Both the position numbers and the translations under genes were made by a program. A stretch of 64,000 bases of DNA from Xanthocytophaga agilis (lineage in GTDB: Bacteria; Bacteroidota; Bacteroidia; Cytophagales; 172606-1), in contig NZ_JASJOU010000001.1 of the NCBI RefSeq assembly GCF_030068605.1, positions 930,001-994,000 on the forward strand, read 5' to 3'. Within the stretch, counting starts at the first letter, position 1, and each line of letters starts with the position of its first letter. Positions 9,001-16,225 of the stretch are shown in pieces. The notes under the pieces were generated by a model that made no database searches, had not been told where the DNA came from, and saw nothing but the letters and a program-made list of their open reading frames with translations.

Positions 9001-11101
9001 AGTCAGCACTTCCTATGAGACTGAAATTAAGGTTGGTATCTGCCAATGAAATGTTCGCTGCAAACTGTGATGGATATGCCAGACCATCGATCGCTATATT
9101 TTGATAGGTATATTTCTTATATTCAACTGACTGAATCCGTGTAATTATTTGAGTTTTCATATCTTTTAATGAAAACCCTGATCCATCTATGGTTGCTGAA
9201 GCTGTGAGATTACCAATGTCTTTATCTTGTTTGATAAGTTTGCCCAGAGCTATCTTGCGAGCTTTGACTCGCGCCTGATACGTTCCGTTTGAGAAGCTTT
9301 TATTTGTAGTAAGATGAGCGTTGGCAATGATGTCTCCTAGTGTAGTTTGAATCTGTGTTTTCGTTGAAATATTATGTACCGCTCCACTGATCGTTGATGT
9401 TAACTGAATATGCTGGGGTATTCGGATGCTTGAAGGAAGCATCGCAGGAGGAAGCAGCGTACGAATATCCAGAGCTGAGGTTTCAAATGGAAGAATCGCT
9501 AGTTGAAACGTGGTCCGGTCAATATCCGGAAGATTTCGTATATGACCACTGAGATTCAGTCGGGTGGTGGAAAATGTACTTGCCTGAAATTCTTTGATCG
9601 CTAAGTTTTTAACCTGTCCTTTTACTATTGTTTTAACATGCAGGGTTGTTTTTTCAGTAATACGTACAGGAATACTTTTAAGTAAGTCCGGCTGAAAATA
9701 AAGTAAATCCTTAACACTTAGTTTGCTTTCAGGAATTTGAATATCGAGACCCATATCAGGGTATGTTTGACTTAAGGTAGAAAGCGACTGAAATGTTGAT
9801 CGGATATCCCCTTTTAGTACACTATTATCTGTTTGAACAAATAGATTTTCTGCTTCTGCCTGGGTATCAGTAAGAAGGACTTTTGTTTTTAGATTATGCA
9901 GTTTAAACCCACTCTTTTCCTGAAACTTGAGTGTATTGATAGTAGCAGCTATGGTATTGTTGTCGTATGCTATATCTTCTGCATCTATCTGAATATACGA
10001 CAGTAACATATGAGCAAAATCAAATCCTCTGATTTGTTGAGGAGAATTAAAGTCATCATAAATGATATGGTTATCTGCCAGAGACAGATCCGCTAGTGTA
10101 ACCTTCCAGCCACTTGCTGTATCTTTCGGGGAGGCATTGTTACCAGTAGTTTTTGTTTCAGCCTTCACTAATTTGCGCTCTTGGGCCTCTTGCTGATAGC
10201 GGACAACAGAATTTTTTAATGAAAAGGTGTTTAAATCCACTTTCTGTGTTGGAAGATCAATGGCATCCGCCTCAATTTCCGATGTACCGATGTCAGCTTT
10301 TAGGTTTAGACCACCAGACTGATCATAATATTTAATATGAAGATCTTCTAACGAAAGTGTTTTAAAGCTAAGAGCTGGGAAGGAAGATGAATTAGTTGTA
10401 TCAACGGGTTGAGTGGCCTTTGTTTCAGCAGGCTTTTTAGAACTGCCGGATTCGAACAGTAAAGATGTATGTTGAATAGAAAGTTTGTCTACAGCATAAA
10501 TTGATTTATTCAGATCCAACTCTTTGAACGATAAATCAAGGTTGCCCAAGTTAAGTACAAGATTTTGCTTACTTATATCATCTTTATAGGTTGCATATAT
10601 ATTCTTTAGATTTACATCATCAATTGAGAATTGCCATGGTTTACCTGTTGTATCTTCTTTCGCCACTGTAACCGAGTCAGAAAAAGCATTGATAATAAAA
10701 TCAAAATTAAAACTACTATCAGGTAAAGTACGATTAACATGTCCTGTAAATTTTTCAAGTTCTACACCATTTATAGCAATGCTGTGACGGGTTAGTCCAA
10801 GCATATCAATATTTACTGCCAGTCTGTGACTGAATAACAAAGTATCCTTTTTCTGGTCTTCCACATATATATCTTCCAGGACAATCTTTTTTGGAAAAGC
10901 TACATTAACGCCACCTACTTCCACGCGTGACTTAATTTTTTTCTGCAAATATTCTGTAATCTGCGAGGTCAGATAAGTTTGAACAGATGGTATTTGTAAA
11001 ACCAATACTAAAAGCAGAAGTATGACCAACACTCCTGAAATTGTCCATATTCCTGCTTTTAGTATTTTCTTAGCGATTCTGGATGCAGATAACTTTGTCA
11101 T
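6086..11101 (-). CDS. tamB: Translocation/assembly module protein TamB (DUF490)
   Basis: A 1,671-residue protein with an N-terminal membrane anchor (about residues 15-38, rich in L/V/I) and then very long beta-rich AsmA/TamB-type repeats. The C-terminal 400 residues fit the TamB DUF490 domain (for example TYTVEAPAADLIKN, VILNLKGVLLKPEISFKLDMP). TamB spans the periplasm as a beta-groove thought to move hydrophobic segments or lipids between membranes, working with TamA or TamL. It is placed between a 60-aa protein gene (10 bases upstream) and tamL (4 bases downstream), which supports a single operon. The length is usual for the Bacteroidota version. Confidence 0.92.
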   Translation of the reverse strand: MTKLSASRIAKKILKAGIWTISGVLVILLLLVLVLQIPSVQTYLTSQITEYLQKKIKSRVEVGGVNVAFPKKIVLEDIYVEDQKKDTLLFSHRLAVNIDMLGLTRHSIAINGVELEKFTGHVNRTLPDSSFNFDFIINAFSDSVTVAKEDTTGKPWQFSIDDVNLKNIYATYKDDISKQNLVLNLGNLDLSFKELDLNKSIYAVDKLSIQHTSLLFESGSSKKPAETKATQPVDTTNSSSFPALSFKTLSLEDLHIKYYDQSGGLNLKADIGTSEIEADAIDLPTQKVDLNTFSLKNSVVRYQQEAQERKLVKAETKTTGNNASPKDTASGWKVTLADLSLADNHIIYDDFNSPQQIRGFDFAHMLLSYIQIDAEDIAYDNNTIAATINTLKFQEKSGFKLHNLKTKVLLTDTQAEAENLFVQTDNSVLKGDIRSTFQSLSTLSQTYPDMGLDIQIPESKLSVKDLLYFQPDLLKSIPVRITEKTTLHVKTIVKGQVKNLAIKEFQASTFSTTRLNLSGHIRNLPDIDRTTFQLAILPFETSALDIRTLLPPAMLPSSIRIPQHIQLTSTISGAVHNISTKTQIQTTLGDIIANAHLTTNKSFSNGTYQARVKARKIALGKLIKQDKDIGNLTASATIDGSGFSLKDMKTQIITRIQSVEYKKYTYQNIAIDGLAYPSQFAANISLADTNLNFSLIGSADFRKEIPNYVAVIDMKTANWQKLNFTNRDLSTRARITADLNFKSADYINGNVDIRQVAVASKGKIYTIDSLLYVSVQSKAKTDIKFNSDVLSGYFRGNINWSGLYGALEKHLTRYYALPNTPAYSESEPQNFEFALNLRNTAALTEILLPDVDSLRPGEIRGEFDSRKGQLDLKAQVYSVKYGEIKIDTALFLVESTPKQLKAIFTVEQIKQSSILIRNISLLTKAAENNLLTQLIIRDSVNKQKYLLGGNFHSLPNNSYSFHFFPDSVKLNYHPWQVAESNDIIISKSGVLFKDLIFTENGQKFSIANVNNQVSSLQAAFTNFRLETLGEIVRSDTSFVSGVLNGQASVVNQAQTSEITADLDIDNFSYTGQRVGDIHLLAQQKERGRFDVDLNLTGNGNKMDVKGFYLSNATENNIDFTATITELNLKSFYPFAQSQLKELSGNATGQFKIQGSTAKPAIQGELVFQNTSFNLKMLDSPFKLTNQAIKLDEEGIHFQKFTIQDQVNHNISINGDILTQDYSYYKLQLRINADKFQVLNTKPEDNNMYYGKLITSTTINIRGDSYKPIVNANIKVEGGSNLTYIVPQSDDVVAGREGIVRFVDIGTEQDPFIQSMKSKAVKDTTKSELRGYELTTNIEIDTSSTLNVIIDPIAGDKLSVKGETTLSYTMDPSGNMDLTGRYQVLSGTYSLSFYGLVKREFALNKNSSITWTGDPLNAALDIQATYTVEAPAADLIKNQVSDQRLSQAKQRMPFYVILNLKGVLLKPEISFKLDMPQDKQNAIGGIVYSTLQEINTRESDLNKQVFALFILQRFISDNPFESSSTGIEENVRSSVSKILTDQLNQLANRIQGVELELDVNSYQDYTTGSGQGRTQLELGVSKNLLNDRIIVKVTGNVNLEGSPASSQQDLSNFLGDLQLEYKLTEDGRLRLLGFRKRDFDIVSGQIYKTGAGVIFVRDYNSFKELFSKALAE

Positions 11102-11111
11102 TATTTATGTT

Positions 11112-11294
11112 TCACTCCGAGGGTAATTGGTTTTTTAATTCTTTGGCTTTTTTCTTTTGTGTTTGATCTGGATTTACAGGAGCATCTTCATTGGTTTCAT
11201 TATATCCTTTCTTTCCATTCATATTTACTTCTTCTGAGTGTGCAACGGCTTTCTTTTGAGAAGTCTTAGGAATATCTTTTCCGGTCTTTTTCAT
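11112..11294 (-). CDS. Small hydrophilic protein at the head of the tam operon
   Basis: A 60-residue, strongly charged protein (Lys/Glu/Asn-rich; starts MKKTGKDIPKTSQKK, ends LKNQLPSE) with no membrane segment and no family I recognise. It ends 10 bases before the tamB start, so it is likely co-transcribed. Its composition resembles the 82-aa protein at 13183. It is probably disordered. The support is the operon position and reasonable coding character; the function is unknown. Confidence 0.6.
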   Translation of the reverse strand: MKKTGKDIPKTSQKKAVAHSEEVNMNGKKGYNETNEDAPVNPDQTQKKKAKELKNQLPSE

Positions 11295-11627
11295 AAAAGT
11301 AATTGAAGTGATGATAAAAGAAACTAGCTGGCTAATTAATACAGTCTAAAAGTCTGTATCAAAAGAACTGTGCCTGATTGCCTTATAATGAGGCAGAAAG
11401 ATCATCGTGTTGTGCTGTATGCTGTCTACAAAGTAGCTTGATGTGGAAGAATCGAAACAACTTTGAGGTGAAATAACAACAGGAGGGAGCATGAATCCAA
11501 TGATTAAGCTTTTTATTCATACCGGAACATTATTTTAAGCTACCATTTTACCTGCAGTGTCAGTGAGCAAATAATCATTTTACATTTATCTTCCTATTTC
11601 TCAATACTTTATTGGTAAAACTTCCCC
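11295..11627. other. Divergent intergenic region with a tiny ORF
   Basis: 333 bases between divergent genes. It contains a 15-codon frame at 11491-11538 (ATG to TAA) preceded by AGGAGGG at 11481-11487. A strong Shine-Dalgarno sequence of this kind is unusual in Bacteroidota. Otherwise only AT-rich promoter-like sequence was seen. Whether the tiny frame is translated is unknown. Confidence 0.35.
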
Positions 11628-12146
11628 ATGGACAATTTACGCAAATACCACACATCTCTCAATCGTTTATTGCTGGCTCAGATGTATCGGACAGAAGCCT
11701 ATAAAAAAGCTTCAGAAGGTACTGTTGATATAAAGCTGAAGCGCCTTTTTAAAGATAATGCAAGAATTGGAAAAAAATTTATCGAAGATATTTCTTTGAT
11801 GATCAATCCGTTGATGATAGCTGAGACTGAAGATACAGATTTACCAACTCATTATCAGCGTACATGGGAGGCTTTACCGGATATCTTATTTGGAGAAAGT
11901 AAAAATACTGTTTTGGATCAATATCTGGCAGGAGAGAATCTTTCTTTCCAGTTATATACAGAGGTATTGAGTTCAGAAACAGAATTTCCAGAGCTTGTTA
12001 GGGATGTGCTGCTGAGCCAACAGGAAATTATTCGTTATACAATAGAAGAAATGAAAGAGATGAAAGTAAGCAAGTTGAATCTTTTCTTTCGTAAATTTAC
12101 TCAATTCAGACGCTTCTTTTTTCAGCGGAGAATTCAATTTCAATAA
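11628..12146 (+). CDS. Predicted four-helix-bundle protein, distantly DUF2383-like
   Basis: A 172-residue, entirely helical soluble protein without signal peptide or membrane segment. The start MDNLRKYHTSLNRLLLAQMYRTEAYKKAS and regular amphipathic helices rich in Glu/Lys/Leu recall the ferritin-like DUF2383/PA2169 proteins, one clear member of which is at 36089. The similarity is one of pattern only, and no metal-binding motif is evident. The last 25 residues are very basic and aromatic (FFRKFTQFRRFFFQRR). The gene is followed by an SDR dehydrogenase in the same orientation, 87 bases on. A role in stress is a guess from the neighbourhood. Confidence 0.6.
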   Translation: MDNLRKYHTSLNRLLLAQMYRTEAYKKASEGTVDIKLKRLFKDNARIGKKFIEDISLMINPLMIAETEDTDLPTHYQRTWEALPDILFGESKNTVLDQYLAGENLSFQLYTEVLSSETEFPELVRDVLLSQQEIIRYTIEEMKEMKVSKLNLFFRKFTQFRRFFFQRRIQFQ

Positions 12147-12233
12147 AATATCTGTAACATCTATTTACTAGTCCAAATCCTACCTTTCGTTTAGAGGGTA
12201 TCTTTTGGCAAATTCACTATACATATTTACTCA

Positions 12234-13040
12234 ATGACATCCATAACATTAAAAGGACAGGCTGCTATTGTAACAGGTAGTAGTTCTGGTATTGGTAAGG
12301 CTATAGCATTAGCTTTGGGAAAGGCAGGTGCTGATGTACTGGTAAATTATCATGGACATGCAGAGGAAGGGGAGCAAGTTGCTGAAGATATACGGGCAAT
12401 GGGTGTAAAATCTATAGCTATCAAAGCCGATGTCAGTAAGGAAAATGACGTCAATGAGATGTTTGATCAGGCATTGAAAACTTTTGGGCGGATTGATATT
12501 GTGGTTAGTAACTCAGGAATTCAAAAGGATAGCCCATTGGTGGATATGACACTAGACCAATGGAATCAGGTAATAAATGTAAATCTTACGGGTGCTTTCT
12601 TATGTGCCCGCAGGGCTGCACAGGAATTTCGTCGTCAGGGGATAGATACATCCATTTCAAAGGCTGCTGGTAAACTGATATTTATGAGTTCTGTTCATGA
12701 GGTTATTCCCTGGGGTGGACATTGCAATTATGCCGCTTCAAAAGGTGGGATGATGTTATTTATGAAGTCTATCTCCCAAGAACTTGCCCCACATAAGATA
12801 CGAGTAAATAGTATTGGACCAGGTGCTATTCAGACTTCAATAAATAAAGAAGTATGGACTGACAATGAATCCAAAGAAAAACTGCTGGAGTTGATTCCTT
12901 ATGGACGAATTGGTTTACCTGAAGATGTAGGAAAAGTAGCTGTCTGGCTAGCTTCTGATGAAGCAGATTATGTTAACGGTACTACCATTTTTGTTGATGG
13001 AGGAATGACCCTTTACCCCGAATTTGCTGATAATGGGTAA
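12234..13040 (+). CDS. SDR family oxidoreductase (glucose 1-dehydrogenase-like)
   Basis: A 268-residue classical short-chain dehydrogenase/reductase. It has the nucleotide-binding motif TGSSSGIG at residues 14-21, an NNAG-equivalent SNSG at 92-95, a catalytic serine at 152/153 and YAASK with Tyr166 and Lys170. The C-terminal VNGTTIFVDGGMTLYP is the usual SDR ending. The overall sequence best matches the glucose 1-dehydrogenase/3-oxoacyl-ACP reductase branch. The enzyme is cytoplasmic and uses NAD(P)(H); the substrate cannot be told from sequence. It lies between small stress-type genes, so a role in osmotic or oxidative stress is possible. Confidence 0.88.
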   Translation: MTSITLKGQAAIVTGSSSGIGKAIALALGKAGADVLVNYHGHAEEGEQVAEDIRAMGVKSIAIKADVSKENDVNEMFDQALKTFGRIDIVVSNSGIQKDSPLVDMTLDQWNQVINVNLTGAFLCARRAAQEFRRQGIDTSISKAAGKLIFMSSVHEVIPWGGHCNYAASKGGMMLFMKSISQELAPHKIRVNSIGPGAIQTSINKEVWTDNESKEKLLELIPYGRIGLPEDVGKVAVWLASDEADYVNGTTIFVDGGMTLYPEFADNG

Positions 13041-13100
13041 TACTATGTCCACTTTGGATCGTCTGTAACTTAAATCGAAAAAACAATGCCCTTTTCTGTA

Positions 13101-13107
13101 TTGGCAT
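13101..13107 (+). promoter_or_regulatory. TGGCATG element upstream of the 82-aa gene
   Basis: TGGCATG followed by a T-rich run (TTGTTTTATT), 76 bases before the start codon at 13183. It is one of several such intergenic elements in the window (55-61, 13901-13907, 23986-23992, 36609-36615). It resembles a sigma-54 -24 box, but no -12 GC sits at the required spacing. Confidence 0.35.
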
Positions 13108-13182
13108 GTTGTTTTATTGTAGGATATAGTAAGAATTGAAGGTTTTATCTCCAATTCATTTTATCAATCTAAAACTACGTTT

Positions 13183-13431
13183 ATGGAAACCAATAAAGAA
13201 GCACAGGAAAATCCTGAGAATAAAAAATCTGTATTAACAGATAAAAAAGATGGAGTAGAGTTTAAAAAAGGGGATGACAGACCCGTTCAGAATTCTACAC
13301 AGCAAGGTTTTGGCTTAGATGATGGGCCTAATCAACCATTAAGCAAAGAGATGCTTCACGATTTACAAGATGCTGGTCAGAGCGATCTGCAAAGACAACG
13401 TGAGGAAGAAAGAGCAGAAAAGAAAAAGTAA
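13183..13431 (+). CDS. Small hydrophilic hypothetical protein
   Basis: An 82-residue, highly charged protein (METNKEAQENPENKKSV at the start, QREEERAEKKK at the end), probably disordered, without signal peptide or membrane helix. No family is recognised. Coding is supported by a normal start, a TGGCATG element upstream and a perfect terminator 14 bases after the stop. It lies among stress-type genes, and its composition is like that of the 60-aa protein at 11112. Confidence 0.65.
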   Translation: METNKEAQENPENKKSVLTDKKDGVEFKKGDDRPVQNSTQQGFGLDDGPNQPLSKEMLHDLQDAGQSDLQRQREEERAEKKK

Positions 13432-13444
13432 ATCATAAAGATAT

Positions 13445-13480
13445 AAAAAGGAAGCAGAATATATATTCTGCTTCCTTTTT
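13445..13480. terminator. Bidirectional palindromic terminator
   Basis: A perfect 36-base palindrome (left half AAAAAGGAAGCAGAATAT) with A- and T-runs at its ends. It is shared by the plus-strand 82-aa gene and the minus-strand response regulator that ends at 13524. Confidence 0.85.
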
Positions 13481-13523
13481 ATATAAAGAATCAGAGCTTT
13501 GTTACAAGTTCTGAGATTATCTC

Positions 13524-13862
13524 TTATTTAAGTAAATTCCGAATCGTCATAATGTTAATTGGTTTTTCAATAAACCAGTCCACACCAGCTTCAATTGCTT
13601 TTTCACGTAGATTATGCATAGCGCTTATCATAATAACTTTTCTATTTGCGCCATTTTTAAATTTATTTATATAGTCTACTCCCTGGCCGTCCGGGAGATT
13701 ATTGTCAAGCAAAACTACATCAGGTTTTAAAGAAGATACCTTTTCAATCCCTTCATTGAGGGAGAAGGCGCATTCTACTGCATTAGAATCACTAACCAAA
13801 AGCTTCTGTAGTAATAGACAGATTTCCTTTTCGTCCTCTATAATTAAAACTTTCTTTTCCAT
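13524..13862 (-). CDS. Single-domain response regulator (CheY-like)
   Basis: A 112-residue stand-alone receiver domain. It has acidic residues E9/D10, the phospho-acceptor Asp53 in DVVLLDNNLPDG, and a conserved Lys in IEKPI. The S/T switch position is the Ser in MISAMH. With no output domain it must act by protein contact or in a phosphorelay. It is slightly short (typical 115-125), and the C-terminus ends soon after the last helix starts. It is monocistronic, with a TGGCATG element 39 bases upstream on its strand. The partner kinase is unknown. Confidence 0.88.
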   Translation of the reverse strand: MEKKVLIIEDEKEICLLLQKLLVSDSNAVECAFSLNEGIEKVSSLKPDVVLLDNNLPDGQGVDYINKFKNGANRKVIMISAMHNLREKAIEAGVDWFIEKPINIMTIRNLLK

Positions 13863-13900
13863 TCGTGCATAATTTCATTCCTTAATGTTTATGTAAAAAT

Positions 13901-13907
13901 CATGCCA
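13901..13907 (-). promoter_or_regulatory. TGGCATG element upstream of the CheY-like gene
   Basis: Read on the minus strand, TGGCATGATTTTTACAT is the copy closest to a sigma-54 promoter: GG and the -12 position are 10 bases apart, but the -12 dinucleotide is AC rather than GC. It lies 39 bases before the start codon. Confidence 0.4.
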
Positions 13908-14074
13908 GTTGTAGGATCAATAGAATGTAAGAGCTTAAAGTTAGAAAAAATAAAACTGTTAGAATCGAATTGTGTGAAAATGAATAAAAAAAGTGAATAA
14001 AGATTTGATTCCGAGAGTGGCAGTGGAAATAAGCTTTTGGGTAATTTTTAATTTCGCGGTACTGAGTATGACCC

Positions 14075-14098
14075 AAATGTAGAAACGTTTCTACATTT
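14075..14098. promoter_or_regulatory. 24-bp perfect palindrome, likely operator
   Basis: The half-site AAATGTAGAAAC is followed at once by its exact reverse complement. There is no loop, which suits a dimeric DNA-binding protein better than an RNA hairpin. A further half-site (TGTAGAAATG) lies near 14190. It sits in the 448-base gap between the divergent CheY-like gene and the ytxH-like gene. The binding protein is unknown. Confidence 0.5.
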
Positions 14099-14310
14099 TC
14101 ACTTATAGGCCTATCGCTACCAATTATGGTGTATTGACTATTACACATAAACTTATAAAACCCTCACAAAATCTACTGTAAAAATGTTTGTAGAAATGTT
14201 TTTGTCTATAAATAATTTTAAATCGAACAAGTTACTAAGGCTTTAAAGTGCAAAGTGGCATCTTTTTTTTACTTCTGCAGTTATTTATAACCTAAAAAAC
14301 AAATAAGATT

Positions 14311-14583
14311 ATGTCAAATAACGGTAAAATTTTCTTGGGAATTGTAGCAGCAGCAGCTTCAGGAGCCATCATCGGAATGTTATTCGCACCAGATAAAGGA
14401 AGTGGCCTTCGTAAAAAAATCAGCGAATCATTGAGTGATTGGACAGACGAAGTAGTAAAAGCTGTAGCTAAAAGCAAAGATACAATAAACTCTACAGTAG
14501 ATAGAGCTAGTACAAAAGTGAAATCTGCCGTTGAAGAAGGTGCCAACTATGCAAATCACGCAAAATCCTCTTCAAACGTTTAG
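14311..14583 (+). CDS. YtxH domain-containing protein
   Basis: A 90-residue protein with one N-terminal membrane helix (about residues 6-26, FLGIVAAAASGAIIGMLF), the typical YtxH junction APDKGSGLRKKI, and then a long Lys/Ser/Ala amphipathic helix. YtxH proteins are small general-stress membrane proteins. It is the first gene of a three-gene unit: the next start is 12 bases on. The layout (anchored helical protein, two-helix membrane protein, short third protein) parallels the E. coli yqjD-yqjE-yqjK cluster, though similarity to YqjD is only of type. Confidence 0.88.
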   Translation: MSNNGKIFLGIVAAAASGAIIGMLFAPDKGSGLRKKISESLSDWTDEVVKAVAKSKDTINSTVDRASTKVKSAVEEGANYANHAKSSSNV

Positions 14584-14595
14584 GAAGAAATTTCA

Positions 14596-14946
14596 ATGAG
14601 TGTCAAAGACAAACTCGAAGATTCAATGGAGCACATAGAAGCGTATGTACAAACACGTTTCGAACTTGTGCTCCTGAATACTTCTGACAAGATCGCCCAT
14701 CTTATCACTGATATTGTACTCTTATTTATCGTAGGTATCGTATCCTTGTGTATTGCACTTTTTGTGGGAATAGGATTAGCATGGTGGATTGGAGATAAGC
14801 TTCAGAATATGCCGGCTGGTTTTTTTATCGTTTCCGGAATTTACATTCTTTTGGGAATTATCTTATACATAGTGTCTAAAAAGACCATCAAAACTACATT
14901 TGTAAAGCAACTATTAAACTTGTGGAATCATGATAGGAAACATTGA
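14596..14946 (+). CDS. Phage-holin-family / YqjE-like membrane protein
   Basis: A 116-residue protein with an amphipathic N-terminal helix and two strong membrane helices (about 37-66 and 72-95), plus a basic C-terminus. The pattern fits the holin superfamily III (PF07332)/YqjE group. These are chromosomal membrane proteins and usually not lysis holins. The gene overlaps the next one by 17 bases. No phage genes are near, so a stress or envelope role with YtxH is likelier than cell lysis. Confidence 0.8.
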   Translation: MSVKDKLEDSMEHIEAYVQTRFELVLLNTSDKIAHLITDIVLLFIVGIVSLCIALFVGIGLAWWIGDKLQNMPAGFFIVSGIYILLGIILYIVSKKTIKTTFVKQLLNLWNHDRKH

Positions 14947-15325
14947 AACAGATCAGGACTTTCTTAGTGAGAAAGAACGATTGGTCGCAGAAGCAGAAAT
15001 GCACAAAGGCCAGATTAAACAGACTATAAAAACTTTAAAAGATGAAGTAAAACCCTCCAATCTTGCTAAAGATGTACTTGGAAGCAGTTTTACCCCTGAA
15101 TTATTAAAGTATGGCGCGTGTATAGGATCTTTCGTCCTGGTAAATGCTTTGTTGCCACGTCGTACTTCCTGGCTGATCAAAGCTGTTGTTCCATTTATAG
15201 CAAATCGTTATTTAAGTAAATATATAGATCAGAACTACTATACATGGTCAAATCAGATTGTTGATCAGATTGATCATGCCGAAACTGAACGAAAGCTAAA
15301 CAAGTCAATTGCTTATAATGATTGA
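14930..15325 (+). CDS. Hypothetical protein, third gene of the YtxH-holin unit
   Basis: A 131-residue protein. The first 50 residues are charged and helical (EKERLVAEAEMHKGQIKQ). Two weak hydrophobic segments follow (about 62-76 YGACIGSFVLVNALL and 83-95), then a polar tail. No domain is recognised. Its start lies inside the preceding gene, so translational coupling is likely. Its last 13 bases overlap the end of the convergent response regulator. By position it may be the functional counterpart of E. coli YqjK, but I see no sequence similarity to claim that. Confidence 0.7.
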   Translation: MIGNIETDQDFLSEKERLVAEAEMHKGQIKQTIKTLKDEVKPSNLAKDVLGSSFTPELLKYGACIGSFVLVNALLPRRTSWLIKAVVPFIANRYLSKYIDQNYYTWSNQIVDQIDHAETERKLNKSIAYND

Positions 15326-15756
15326 TTAATCATGGACCTTCTTGGTAATGTTACAGAGCCCAGCCAAAAATCACGAATAGATCTGATAAGATCTGTTAGT
15401 TTTGTATAGTCGCTGGGCTTTACTATGTAACTATTTGCCCCTAACTGATAGGATTCTTCTATATCCTTTTCTGCCTCAGACGTAGTAAAAACCAACACCG
15501 GAATAAAACGCCAGTCCGGATTGCTTTTTATCTCTTTTAAAGCTTGCCTTCCATCTTTTCGTGGCATATTCAAATCTAAGATAATCAATCCTGGAGTGAG
15601 GGATTCGTCATTTTGTTGCTTATAGAGGTGCTCCACTAACTCTACGCCATCCCGAAAGTAGATAACAGGATTAGGTATTTTTTCTTCCTGAAAAGCATTC
15701 TGCAATAAAAATCTATCATCGGCATCATCATCAGCAACAAGGATATAAGGATTCAT
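15313..15756 (-). CDS. Response regulator, Rcp1-type single receiver
   Basis: A 147-residue receiver domain. The frame is open for 42 more codons upstream, but the ATG at 15756 gives the standard start MNPYILVADDDADDR. The phospho-acceptor is Asp61 in GLIILDLNMPRKDG, with Thr in VLVFTTSEAEKDI and Lys in YIVKPSDY. The DDDADDRFLLQ start and the long loop around 50-55 are typical of the Rcp1-like regulators that pair with phytochrome or PAS kinases. There is no output domain. The 3' end overlaps the convergent 131-aa gene by 13 bases. Confidence 0.88.
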   Translation of the reverse strand: MNPYILVADDDADDRFLLQNAFQEEKIPNPVIYFRDGVELVEHLYKQQNDESLTPGLIILDLNMPRKDGRQALKEIKSNPDWRFIPVLVFTTSEAEKDIEESYQLGANSYIVKPSDYTKLTDLIRSIRDFWLGSVTLPRRSMINQSL

Positions 15757-16225
15757 AGAAACTAAATTTTGTAGAGGAATCTGCTCAAAATCTACATAAT
15801 AATTTATCAAATAACTAAAGCCTCCACAAAATGGTTCTATATCCCTGTAATTATTCCCTTTCCCATTCTGATTCCGATACATTCAAGTTTAATTTTATAA
15901 TCCTATATATTCTAGAATCACACTGAAAACAAAACAACTGATTATTAGTACTACACTTTCACTAAACTCCTGAAATTGTGTGGAATTTTTATGAAAATAT
16001 TGTCAGAATCTGGTTAAAATATAGATCTTGTGGAATTTTTTCTACAGCCTATCTTGTTTTTCTACTAGCTGATTGACTACCATAATTTTTTATTTTCTAT
16101 ATAAGTATCACATTTTCAGGTATTTATCAAGGTTTTTACTGGATTTGTACACACTATATGATATTCTGGCCCAAGAGTTGGTAATATAAGGTAACATTCT
16201 CTTACTGACCTAATTTTTTATTACT
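15757..16225. other. Intergenic region upstream of rpoN
   Basis: About 470 AT-rich bases between divergent genes, with no ORF, no repeat and no clean promoter match. It holds the promoters of the response regulator and of rpoN, but I cannot place them. Confidence 0.5.

Noticed and set aside
13101-13117. Calling the TGGCATG elements true sigma-54 promoters
   Set aside because: The distance from GG to the next GC-like dinucleotide varies from 9 to 12 bases, and the -12 box is often missing, so the strict sigma-54 spacing is not met.
13900-14148. 82-aa minus-strand frame upstream of the CheY-like gene
   Set aside because: It covers the TGGCATG element and the perfect palindrome, and its protein (Phe/His-rich) shows no family features, so it is more likely regulatory DNA.
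14596-14946. Prophage holin
   Set aside because: Although the family name contains holin, no endolysin, capsid, tail or integrase genes lie nearby, and the ytxH context points to a chromosomal stress unit.
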